This document shows positions 11,560 through 24,200 of a stretch of DNA of 64,000 nt, piece after piece (positions within the stretch are counted from its first letter, which is position 1; every line of letters starts with the position of its first letter). The stretch spans positions 16,753,606 to 16,817,605 of the forward strand of contig NC_134643.1 in the NCBI RefSeq assembly GCF_030463565.1, in the 5' to 3' direction. The translations under genes were made by a program, and so were the position numbers. The notes under the pieces are model-generated. The model was not told the DNA's origin. It did no database searches and saw nothing but the letters and a program-made list of their open reading frames with translations. The DNA comes from Pelecanus crispus. Lineage: Eukaryota > Chordata > Aves > Pelecaniformes > Pelecanidae.

Positions 11560-12254
11560 CAAAGTTACCAAAACCATTATTTAATAATTCACTATAAATT
11601 TATCCTCTCTTGTGCACTTTGTACCAGCCCAAATCAAATCAATGAATCATGTTTGCATGTGAAAATGCTATGTCTTTCTTGAACAATCTTCATGTTTTAC
11701 AGTAGATACATTGGTCACTGTATACACTATGCTCATGGTAGTGAGCTGAAAACAAGTTTAATAACTCAGTCTACTAGGTAACTTACAAACCATAAGGAAA
11801 ACTTTATACAAGTTATATACAAACTGAAGATACAATATCACTCCTACCTATTAGTTTGTGTTATAAATCACAAGATTTCAAATATTTATATATTCTCTAG
11901 TAACTTTACAGGTTGTCTACAGTGTCAGAATATAGATATATATACAAGTATATGCAAATGGGGTTAACATTACCTGCTTCTTCAACTCTGTGGATAGGCT
12001 GTCAGCAAGATATGAAATAAGAAAATCTGTGTGATTTTAGCCTCCATGTATGTACATAAATACATTTCTACATGTACAGAAACACATAAAGACTAACATG
12101 CCCATTCCAAAACTTGGAACACAGCCATGTATAGTAAATCCTTCTTAAGGTATATAAAAGTATCTTTCCGTCTTCATGCTCATCACTGCATCTGCATTCA
12201 TCTTCTGTAAGTAACGTTGTGTTGCTGGAGGATGCTATGTTTAGAAAATTAAAT
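11560..12254 (-). other. SLC26A3: SLC26A3 3' UTR (candidate extent)
   Basis: This is about 700 bp of AT-rich, repeat-free sequence downstream (minus strand) of the SLC26A3 stop. An ATTAAA hexamer on the minus strand (TTTAAT at 11,580-11,585) would place the cleavage site near 11,555-11,565. No canonical AATAAA is seen nearer the stop, so the end is a prediction. Confidence 0.5.
11580..11585 (-). terminator. Candidate poly(A) signal of SLC26A3
   Basis: ATTAAA on the minus strand, about 670 bases after the TAG stop. It is the best hexamer in the AT-rich 3' flank. Confidence 0.45.
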
Positions 12255-12278
12255 CTAAAATTTTGTTTCTGTTGGAAT
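12255..12278 (-). CDS. SLC26A3: SLC26A3 exon 21, terminal coding exon
   Basis: Only 24 coding bases: IPTETKF and the TAG stop (12,255-12,257). The acceptor reads TTTTATTTCCTACAG on the minus strand. Phase 0 matches exon 20, and human ends with VPVETKF. The exon continues into the 3' UTR. It carries the whole PDZ-binding motif. Confidence 0.93.
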   Translation of the reverse strand: MPTETKF

Positions 12279-15200
12279 CTGTAGGAAATAAAAGGAAATA
12301 AATGTCACCCCCTGTAAGGAATAGCCAGGGTAGGTGCCCCCTGGTGAGTGATATGTAAGAATTTGCTCCTCCAAAATATTTGTGTGGGAAGACTGTGGTC
12401 TCACATTTTTTTCTTATGGGGTTGCTGTGTGATGGATACTGCCCTTCTCTTTAAGTCCATGATGAAAGGCTCTGTGTGTCCCGTTCTTATCCCTGCCTCC
12501 AGACTCCCCTTCATCCTGAGACATTTAGATAAATGCGACCAATACTGACATCTCTGCCACATGGACATGTGAAGAAAGGTCCTCATGGGGGGACATGTGA
12601 GGAAAGGTCCTCATGGGAGAACATGTGAGCTCCCAGTGAGCTCCTCATGGGGGAACCATGGGGGACAGGCGAGGAGACCAGGTGAGGGCCTGGTGAGATG
12701 GCCTTCACCCACCTTCCCTCTGCAGACTCTCAGCGTGCAAGGCAAGGCTTGCGAGCAGAGCCCCACATGTCTTACTCCTGTAAGGCTTGGCCTTAAGTCA
12801 AATCCCATTAATAAGCTGTCTGGATGCTTTCTGCTCCGAGCTGACACAAGAGCTCGGGGATGAAGATGCTTTTCTTATCTGACCTAGCAGTTCCTGGCAG
12901 CAGCTTTTGGGGCAGCGTTTCCTACAGCTGGAGTGCTGTTACCAGAGACAGGAGCCTTACCGTGCACTCCCGGCTGCGCAGTCCATTGCTGGGGATGATG
13001 ATATAGTCCTTGCTGCTACCCTTCTCCTGCAATGAACGCAAGAAGTTGTGGGTTAGGAAATGGATTGCTGCTTTTTTTCTTTTTGCACTTTTTCACATTG
13101 AAGAAATTCTTGCTTTTTAAATCTCTGGAACATGCTCGGGAAGTTGACCTGGAAGGAAGGAAGCTCTCACTTGTCAGCCCTTTGTGCCTGCCGCCAGGTC
13201 TCCAGGTCAGTGCAGAAGAGCTGGGCCAGTTCAGCTAAGTGGGATTAGACAGTTGCCAGGTGAGTAGCATTCTGGGATTGGTACCTTTAAACAGATTTAA
13301 CATATGCGGGATCCTTTCTTGCTCTTGATTTAAGAACACTCCCAGAAATGCCAACACCAAATTTGGCTGTACTAATTTATCTGCACTACTTCAGCACTTC
13401 TTTTGAAGGTAGACAGGCCTGGGAAGCCTGCATGCAAGCAGCATCAAGTCCGCCTTGCAAGAGCCGCTGCAGCATATGCAGCCGTCCCTGCCAGATGGGT
13501 GACAACAGAGGACTGCCGATGGATGGGCCGGGATTTCCCAAGGAGGTGCCTTCAAGTGAAGTCCACGGCCAGGCCAGTCTCCAGTGGGAATTATTCACTC
13601 CTTTCATTAGTCGTTTGCCAGGCACCTGGACCAGCGACCACTCTTACTCCAAATTTATTGGAGACCAGCAAGAGTTCTAATCGTTAACTTTTTTAATATA
13701 GACATGGTATAAAGCATGTGTCTAGCTATGCAGAGCACGCTTGGGTGCCTGTGAGTAATGTAAAGGCACTAAAGTAGCGAAAGATGAAAACTCTGTAGTG
13801 TTACCTCAGCAAGCTTTAATTTGGGGGAGCTGGCTATATCCTTCTTCAGCAAAATGTGTAAAACTGCATCATGAATGGTGAGGAAAAACATGGACGGCTT
13901 GATCTCCTCATCAAAAAATGCACACCTCTCCAGTTTTTCCAGGAAACCCTCTGCGGGGGAAGAAAAACAAAGCACAAAGTGGCCTGCAGACCTTGAAAAT
14001 GAAGAAATAGCGTATCCACTGAGTGAACACAGGAATTTCTGGTGTACTGCACTGTTTGATTCATTAGAGCAGATGAGTTCCTCTTTACTGATGTGGAAAG
14101 GATGGTATATAAATGCCCATCAGTACTGCCCTGCTCATGCCAGGCAGAAGGGAATTGGAGCCCTGTTTCTTATTTAATGCCTAACGCAGGCTGCCGGATA
14201 GCAGGTCTCGCAGCGCAGAGCTGTACAGCACAGCAGCGGCCGTAGGTAAAATGAGACATCGTGCGTGGTCCCAGCCCGCCGGGCCAGCGTGGGAGGGGTG
14301 ACACCCCCGCTCAGCTGGATCTCTTCGCTATCCAAGACTGGAAGGTAAAACTGAGGTGACCCTCCGCAGCCGTGCTGAGTGGTGGATGGGGAAGGCAGTG
14401 GGACGAGGCATCCGCGGTGATGCTGACGGAAAGGCAAGTACTCACCATGCGCCCCTGCGATGTAAATGTCGATGTTGATCCGGACAAATTCTTTCAAAGT
14501 CTGTTAAACCAGAAAGAGGCAACATTTAGATACTGCTGGTTTTGCTGATAACAGCCATTATGGTGATTGGCCACAGCAGATAAACAAACCGCTTTAAGGT
14601 ATTTAAGATCTATGATGGTAAGCAGCTCTAAACTCAAACTCTGCTGCACCTGGAGGCAGGATGGTCTCTCCACATGGCAGCAGATCCTTTTGAAAAGGGG
14701 CAGTATTGAATACATTTAGCTCACAGTGAAAAAGATATTTTTTTCATAAATTGTTTGGATTTATTTTACCTACTTGACTCATGATGAAACTAAGACTCCA
14801 GAAGGTTCTGAGGAGATTTTTACAATTGGGAATTTGAGCAGAACTACAGTTCCCAACAGTTCCCACTGACATGGTGGGTGTTTAGTTCCTATGGAAATAG
14901 ATTTACACACCCTATGTGGCTCTAGATAGTTAACTTCAGCTACTACGGTTTGAAAACGTTGTTCTTACTGCTTTGTTCAAGGTCATCCTGGGAAGCGAGA
15001 ACAGGAGCAGAAATGAATCTCCAGTGCTCCAACTCCCAGCCTCATGTTCAAAGCCATATTTCATATGTTCATTTCTGTAAAACTTCCCAAAATCTTACCA
15101 GATGAAGAAAGGGTGCCACAGCCAACACTCTAATTGCAAGAAAACTTAGGTTGATTTTTTAATCCATTTCCTAAACATTTTCTATTGAAAATGTACATTA

Positions 15201-18200
15201 AAATTCACATAAACTCAAAGGTTGCCACTGACTTTCCAGTCCATATAGGAATACCTTTAAGAAGCAAGCTAGAAACACATAACAGAATCACAGAATGGTT
15301 TGATCTGGAAGGGACCTTTAAAGGTCATTTAGTCCAACCCCCCCCCTGCAAAAAGCAGGGACATCTTCCATTAGATCAGGTTGCTCAAAGCCCTGTCCAG
15401 CCTGACCTTGAACACTTCCAGTGATAGGGCATCCACATCTTCTCCAGGCAACCTCGTCCTGTGTCTCACCACCCTCATTGTAAAGAATTTCTTCCTTATA
15501 TCTAATCTAAATCTACCCTCTTTCAGTTTAAACCTGTTGCCCCTTGTCCTGTCACTACAGTTCCTGCTAAAAAGTTTGTCCCCGTCTTTCTTATAAGCCC
15601 CCTTTAAGTATGGAAAGGCCATAATAAGGTGTCCCCAGAGCCTTCTCTTCTCCAGGCTAAACAACCCCAACTCTCCCAAGCCTTTTGTCATAGGAGAGGT
15701 GTTCCAGCCCTCTGACCATATTCGTGATCCTCCTCTGGACCCAGCCTAATAGGTCCATGTCCTTCTTGTGCTGAGGGCTCCAGAGCTGGACGCAACACTC
15801 CAGGTGAGGTCACACCAGAGCAGAGTAGAGCAGCAGAATCACCTCCCTCGACCTGCTGGCCACACTTCTTGTGATGCAGCCCAGGGTACAAGTGGCTTTC
15901 TGGGCTGCACGCACACATTGCTGGCTCATGTCCAATTTTTCATCCACTGGTATCCCCAAGTCCTTCTCTTCAGGGTTGCTCTCAATCCATTCATTCCCCA
16001 GCTTGTACTGATACCGGGGATTGCCCTGACCCAGGTGCAGGACCTTGCACTTGGCCTTGTTGAACTTCATGAGGTTCACATTGGCACACTCCTCAAGCTT
16101 GTCAAGGTCCTTCTGAGTGCCATCCCTTCCCTCAACCATATCCCTCAAGTGTAACTGCATTCATATGTTTTTCTTTCATGTGATCACTGTTTGCCTTGTG
16201 AATTAGAATTACCTTTTGGAGGATTCTCATGGCAGAAAAATCGAGGAAGGACACTGCTGAGAAATCCAGAATGATGCTGTGGATGTTGACCTGGGGCACA
16301 GTGATGCCAGGGGGGAGGTCAGCACCCCAGTTGATCTGAATGGGCAAGTCTGTCATGTTGGTGGGCTGGTCCAGCTCCTCTATCCTGTTGTTGTCTAATT
16401 CTTCATCTGACTCATGTGTATGGTTAGCCATGCAAATCAATCCTTTCTGTGTTGACAGAGAAAAGTGTTGTAATTAATACTTCTTTTTAAGACCCAGCCA
16501 GGGTAGTAGTGCCTCTTACATAAGGGTGATAGTGGTGGCAATGCAAAGCTGATGTACCCATGAGATGGAGCAGGACCCACCTGCACATTACACTAGAAAA
16601 AGTTCTGCCTCTCCCTCATTTGGAGAAGATTGGAAATGTTGGCTTTCCTCTCATCAACCATTTCATCATCATCATCATCATCATCAGTTAATGATGGCCT
16701 TCTGTTGTTCCCCAAAGTCAACAAAAAGCATGCAGGATTTGGGCTGAGAGAAAACCAGCTTTATCCTGCCATTAATGCAGCATGAACACCACCTCTCTGG
16801 GACCTGATCTTGCCATTTGATGCCAAGCAAAGTTCCAGTGGGAACATACAAGCTCTGCCCACGGTAAAGCTATAGGTCTCTTCCTGTGAGAGCCATTTAA
16901 AATCTTATTTTTGAAATATGTTTATGTCATGAAGTGGCAACTTGGGGACTAGCATATCTAATTAGGACAGGAGGCTGTGTGGCAGTTCTCTGCCACTTCA
17001 AGCCAGGGAGCTGGTTGCTTAACCCTCCTGGGCAGAGTTGCCTTACATACGGGCGTCACTTGCAGCTCTCCTTTCTGCAGCATCTTTCTGATCTTCCTTA
17101 GAGCTTTATTGCGTTTCCTCAGGACTCTCAGTGGGTTGAAGCCGACCTGCAGAAACAGCACTTTGAATAATTAAAAAAACCCCAAACCCAGTGACACCAG
17201 GAGAAGGACACAACATCTCATGCGGCTTTTCTTTACAGTCACGATGAGCATGGTTTGGACTTGATGTTGCCTACCACTTTTCACGATTCAAGCAAGGACC
17301 CTTTTTCCTGGTTGGCAAGAAGTCTACAGGTATAACTACAAACCAGGCAGGCCCATCTGTGCTAGCTTTAGGACACCAGCATAGACACACTATAGCAGTG
17401 ACGATGCTGTAGCACAGGCCAGTAACTCCAGCAGGCTGGTACAGTGCCGGCTAGCCCAGAGCTTGTCCTGCTCATCTTTGTTATGAGATGGCCACCCAGG
17501 CTACTGAGATCAGAGAGTTCACAGGTTATATCTGCTCTGTGCCACCTGATTGCAGCATAGGTCCTACACATACAATTTTGTTTTCTTGAAGAAGAAAGAC
17601 AAAGTTAATCATGCTGGCTGCACGACTCTCTTGAAACTGTTAGCTGGTTTTAACAAAACAAGAAGGCAGGTAAATTAGGCTAATAAGGGGTACAAAAATG
17701 CTAAATTTCTGTGAGTCTTCTGACTCATCTATCTAGTGGGTGGAGGAGAGCGGTGTTAGAAGTGCCCGTATTTGTGAAGAGAGAGAGAGAGAGAGGTATG
17801 AGCATCTGCACTCACAGAAAAAACCCTTCAGGATTTTCTGAGGTGAAAGCCACAGAGACCCAAACATGCCAGGTTCCCTGTTTCCTCTGCCAGTTTCAGT
17901 CCCTCATGTGAACAATTGAGCAGTTGCCCGTTACCAGTGCTCAGGGTAGCCATTGCTTATTGACTCCCCCTTGAGAGCAGCAGGAAGGGGAGGTTACGGG
18001 TGCAAGTTCAGTTCAGTCTGGAGATGGCGGGCCTCTCTGGCATGGTGAGGACTCAGGGGTCCTGGCTCTCCGTGCTGGTTATGGAAAGACTGGCTGCCTT
18101 CACCCAGTTTGTCATGGAAGAAATTAAGACCTCTTTCATAGCGTGATTTCATTCAGCTTTTCTTCTGACTGTTGAGGTTACATTTTTTGGGGCAAGATGA

Positions 18201-21200
18201 GTAAATTAGCATTTATTGGGTGTAAATAATATAAATGCTAATAAAATAAAATAATGTCCCTTTATATTATCTATGTTTACAGTACTTTTTTCTAAAGGAC
18301 TTAAAATGTATGTATGTGCATTGTTATGGTATAAGTTCAGCACGAGTCAGGCTGTTCTCTTTCTCAGAGGTATGTGTGTATATATGGGATTACAGTAGTG
18401 GAAACAATATTTTAATAATTCATGAAAAATTTGTCTTTGAACTGTGGACTGACTGCATATCTAGTAATTATTGGGAAATTGTAGTCACCCTTAACATGTC
18501 ATGCAATTCATATGTTCAGAATGACAGCCCCAGACACTTACAGCAGTGATGAGTTTCTCTCTGAAGAATTCAATATTAGCAAAGAAGATAGGAGATGAAC
18601 ATCTGAAGATCTTCACTCCCTCTGGCTCATAGATCTGTGCAATGAAACAAGTGTCAGTAACGATGTCTGCTATAGAAACACAAATGCAGCAGATAATACA
18701 AGAAACATTTCTTACGTCAGTGTAATCCTTCCTGTTTCTGTAGATGTTACTTCTCCCCACATTAGCCAAAACGGTGCAGCTTGGACTGCAAACAAACAGA
18801 CACACGCACAATTATTTGTACCCTGTACTGAAACCTGGCAGAAGGGAAGGAGCAGAGAAAGTAACCTCAGCTGCAGTGGTAGATTGAAACGGGACCCCAC
18901 ATCCAAGGGTTTATGCCTGTAAATGATTTTTCCATACACGGTTGCTGGACTGACTGAGGCATGGGGCTGTTGGCCTTCTCTGTACAGGGGAGTTAATTTA
19001 TATCAGGAAACCCTGAGATGTCATCGCGTCCAACAAGTACTCACATCTGGGAGCGGATCACCACAGTCAGCAGCTGGAATGCCACGGCGGTTGCTAGCCC
19101 AATATCCAGGCCAAGAAAAACAGCAGCTAAGAAAGTCACCACCCATATAACCTGTAACGAGCAGGTGGATGGCAGCGGTTACGAGCGTGTCAAGGACCTG
19201 GGCTGTGAGCCCAGGGTGGGAGCAGCAACAGATCTCAGATCTGATCCAGGCTGTCCATCTGCCTTTGGTGAGGGGTTTCATGTTTCCTATTTTTTTTCTT
19301 GTAAAGCAGGGCCAGACTCACTGACTAGCACCAGGGAGTGTTTCTAGGTATAACAATTTCTATCAATAAAGGCTTTGAGTAATAGAAGTGTGGATATTCT
19401 ATAGGTGGTTCACTAAATGCTCAATAAAAATCCAGCAGAAAGGCATGGTTACAAGTAAATCAGGATCCAGGTAAAGCTGAGGGTTTTAAATGTGCTTTGG
19501 GTATCAAAACAGGCAAATGTAGGTTTGGTGAATGTATGTGACTGATAAGCACAAACAATTAGATAATACTGAGTATTTTTTAATCACAGATCTCAAAGCA
19601 TTTTCACGTGGTAAATAACTGTTTGGTCACTGAGAAAACTGAGGCCTGGGACCATTTGGGAACACAAGGAATTGGCCAGTGAGGAAGCCAAGAGCCTAAA
19701 TTTTCTGAGTGTTAGAGGTAAGCAGTCCTGCCCTCCAGCCACAAGCTTTGCCATTTGGAGTAAACCCTTCAAGCCATGGTCATCACTTGTTTTTTGCTGT
19801 GTAACCTCCACTTAATGCACTGCGTGAGTGCGAGAAATTGTCCCTGAATGTGTAGCCAATGCAGTGGGTATTTAGGCATTTTCTGTAACTTCTTTCTAAG
19901 TCTGATTTATATAATGAACTGTATTTTAATAGATTTTGATGAAATGGATGAAAATTAACATCGCCAAGAGAAGTTAGGAGAGAGAATTGACTCAAAATAG
20001 GTGGGACAAAATGGAAAACATGAGCAAGGGGTAGAAGAGTAAAAAAGGCATGCCACTATTGTATCTTCCATTTAGTGAAGTAAGGCAGGTATAGAAATAA
20101 AGATAACCTGTAAGCAAATTTGCATAATAGATGACTTTCCCAGACTGCTTCATTCCTGAATATTTGTGAGACTCAACTTACACAGTCATACTTGTCCTTT
20201 CTCCATAGGATGCCTACTTCCTTGAACTGCATGAGCATTCCTTTCAGGTTGCCAAGAGCCAAAGATGCAAGGACTGACTGTTTAAGAGACCAAAACACAT
20301 GTTGAATTTTAAAGCAAGCAAAACAAATGTTGAACGCTGAGTCTTAGAAGGTCACACAAACAGGGCCAAAGTGCAGCTGAAAGGCCAGGCAGCTCCTCAC
20401 AGTGTGTCGCTGCTGTGAGTCGGGATGCCCCATCCATCGCACTGGAACCTCCCTAGCTGCGGTGCAGCGCAGATGTCTGACTTGAGGCTGCAAACCCCAC
20501 TTATTTTTGGCACCCAACAGCTCGTGCTGTGATGTTTGGTGTTTGGGCACTCACATTGCCTTTGACGGACCAAATGTAGTGGTCCTCTCTGTCATGATCT
20601 GGGAAGAAGTACTAAGCTTGGCAAAATCTTGTTTGGCTCCCGCTGAAGCCTATGGACACTCCCAGTGACTCCCAGAGAAGCCCTGTGGCAAGCAGGAGGA
20701 AGTGCTAGGTGAAACCACTGAATACCTTCTGTAATGGTGCCAGGAGAAACCCAAGGGCCAAGATCACAATCAAGACAATGACAGCTGATATAATGCCAGC
20801 AATCTGCAAGAGAGAACAATTCCACCATGAATAAGTGCCCAAAGGCATTATGGTCATCCAGGAAAAAAGAGAGCTTTCTTGCATTAGATTCCATCATGAT
20901 CTGTTTTCTATACCTGTGTTTTTCCTCCTGTGCTCTCCTGCACACCTGATCTTGACAGAGCAGTGCTGGAGGCAAATCCTTTGAATGATCCGCCAACTAT
21001 ATTACCCAGCCCAAAAGCAATTAGTTCCTGAAATAAAAACAAAAGAGATTGTTCTTAAAAGCTAGTTCATGACAGTTATTCACAAGGCAAAGTATTCCTA
21101 AAATGACTTGTTTCCCGTTGACAAATGCACTGTATTGGCTTCTGTGTTATCCACCTACCTGGTTGCCATCTATTGGGTAGTCATGCTTGATGGAATATAC

Positions 21201-24200
21201 TTTAGCCACAGAGAAGGCTACTGCAAACCCAACAATTGCAATGGAAATGCTGTCACCGATACACTTTTGGAGAACACCTACATCAGGTGCAACAGGTGCT
21301 TGAAATCTGAAAGACAAAAAACTCTACACATGAAGGATACGCCCAAGGAAACAAGTTGTCAAGCAAGCGAGCAAGGCAGTGGTCCAGCTCATTCTGTCTT
21401 AGCTGAGCACCTTGGTGAGGTGCAACACATAATTGTGGATCTGAACCCTGTAAAACTTTGGGGAATCCCTGATTGGGACAGGGACTCTGTTTATCTGCAC
21501 TGGGCTCAGTCTGTGTCTTGGCAGGTTCACTTATTTGGCCAGGACCAGACGCAGGTTGTTTTGTCTGAGGTACATGCACAGTTCTGCCCTCTAGTTATGC
21601 ATGGGTGTAAGATCTGACACGGTGCTGGAGCCCTTGCACAGGCAATTTGCACAAAGAAGGATTTCACTTTAAAAAATCCCTGCATGATTCAATGAAGCAC
21701 TTCAGACAGCTGAACAAATATTTACTAACTCAGGTAATATTGACTAGTCCCTCAGACTATCTGCTAGATCCTTTAGCTTTACCATTTCCTGCTCCTTTGA
21801 TCATGGGCTTTTGCAGATCCTAGGGAGAATTTCTCTCTGGGCTTTTCCGACCCCACCACCACCCTCCCCGCAGTGACCTGAAATCTGAAGAATGGAGGCT
21901 TTTGAGCAGAAATAGCTGTTCCTCTGCAAACTTCATCGATTAGCACCTCTGGGACTGCAAGAGGCAATCGAGAGTGCCCTGGTGAGTAATTGGCTGCACT
22001 CTGTTGTCCCAGTTAGTAAATGTCTTTCTCCCTCTTTTTAACTTAATGTGTGCCTATTAGTTCTTTAGGCCAAAATTCTGGCATAGCTGGATATACTCTA
22101 TGTATGGATATATATTCTCTGTATGGATATACTCCTGGAAGAGCAGATGTTGAGGCCTCCTGAGGATAACAGTGCCTGGGGAGATGCTGGTGGCTGGTCA
22201 CCAGGGACCAGGCGGAAGGACTGTATGGTGTCGTGGTGGCTTCCTGGTAAGGGTGGTGGCTGCTGAACCGTGCGTGTACTTTGAGGGAAATGAAGGGGCT
22301 CAGGAGTGAGTAGCCCAGTAAAAGGGACAAATATTAACCTCCTGCTCAGCAGCTGTCTTAGAAAATGAAGCATGCAATTATTTCATGTCACAGTGTATTC
22401 TTTGTTGTGTAGATATGCGCTAGTGAGTAACTTTTATCTATTGAAAGTGTGTCCTCATATTGTTGAGAGAGAAATGTTTATTTGCCTACTGAAAGAAGAT
22501 GAAGCAGATGATTTTAGTCAAAAAGCAGAGCTGAACCAATTTAACACTGACAACTAGAGAGAACATTTTTGCTCCACTGGTGAATTTTAAGCAAATCACT
22601 TACCCTTCCTCTAGTTTTCCGACAACAGCTACATTAAATTTTTCTTCAAAGTTGATGAAATAGGAAATCAGTGCTGCTAAGACTGTCTGAAAGATAACAA
22701 ACCCCACCTCCATTAGGCACATTCAAGCAAGAGTATGAAGAAACTATTGAAAAACATTTCCTTCCTTCTCCCACATATCCTCCAGTCTCATCACTAAGCG
22801 GCAGAATTATACCCCAAGTCTGCACATCTCTTTGCTGTTCAGATATCATTCCTGAACCACCTTACAGGTATGGGTTTATGTTCATAAATCACATGGAGAA
22901 TATATCAGAATATCTCACTAACAGGGGAGAACATCCCACCCAAACCCGGCTGTTTTCTAACAAGGTGCAGTAATAACTCTGAGGGAAAACAAGCACCACC
23001 TGCATCTATAGCAACATCCTCCAGGACTTTAGGAGCTTGCTGCCCATGCAAGACTTCCCCCACCCCACTGCTGCTCAGGGAGGGGCAGAACCCTCTGCTG
23101 CTGGAAGGCAAAACTGTTTTGTGCTCGGCCACGGGTGGCCAGGACTTCAGTGGCTGCTTGCAGGTGTGCTGCAGAGGGGCCCCAGCTGCAGGACTGCAGC
23201 TGGCTGGTGTCAGAGCCAATTTTGTCCAAGGAAAAAAATCATAGTTTGTAACATCTTACTCACTACAGATGTACTCAGTTAAGAACAGCTAAGTAGAGGT
23301 AAAACATCTCACAATAGCTCATGAATGCTATCAATTTTTCTTTATAGGTAAAATGATAACCCATCATTTAATGCAGAACAGGAGAAGAAATAGTTAAAAG
23401 GCTGCTTCCTGTGCCACTATAGTGATGGAGCAATTGCAAAATCAAAGAGAAGTGACCATTACCACAAGGAGTTCGATAGGGATGGGAGTTGGTAGCTTTG
23501 CTTTGTATCGATCATTCATTTCTTTCACCACGAACACAATAAGCAAGACAATAAGGGATGTGACAAGGTCAGCGATGTTTGCTTTTGTGATCTGGCTGAA
23601 AACACTCTCCAGAGTCTGCAAAATCAGGAAGAAACATGTGGTGCTTTAGAAATAGTAGCGCCCTGGCACAGTAGCACTATCCCTTCCAGAAGGGCCTGTA
23701 TCTGAATTGCTCTAAGAATTATGGCGGTTGGCATTTATTCCCTGTGGCATGCTATGGATTGCAAGCCCCAATGAATGTGCATGTGCATCGTCTGAACGAC
23801 GAAAGCATCCATGAAAGACCCTTTCCACTGGCTCTCAACCCTCACCTCCTGGCCTCCCCCTGAGGGAGGGTCGGAACAACACGCACGTGCGCGATAGGAA
23901 ATGTGAGTGATGGGAATTACTGAGCAGGTCCCTCTCTCCACTCCTTCGCCCTGTCCTTCTCCTTCCTCCTTTCTCATCTAACAGCTCTCAGGGAGTCATA
24001 CCCACATTGAATATATGTAATATCAGTCCAGTAAAAATGAATAATTAAATGCTTGATGCAAAGTTGAACACTTAATTAAAATATGTCAATGCACAATTGA
24101 ATCTACTTAGCCCCATGGGGTGTAACTTGGTGTCTGGTAATAAATTTAAAGATTGGTCATATACTAATAACACATCTGTTATATTTTTCTCTTGTGTTTC

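Noticed and set aside
12157-12214. Alternative last exon of SLC26A3 (ACAG then KMNADAV...YIP, stop)
   Set aside because: It has an AG and the right phase, but the peptide does not match the family. The exon at 12,255-12,278 gives the conserved ETKF end.
21108-21617. 169-codon plus-strand ORF
   Set aside because: It overlaps SLC26A3 exon 9 on the opposite strand and continues into intron; no family match.
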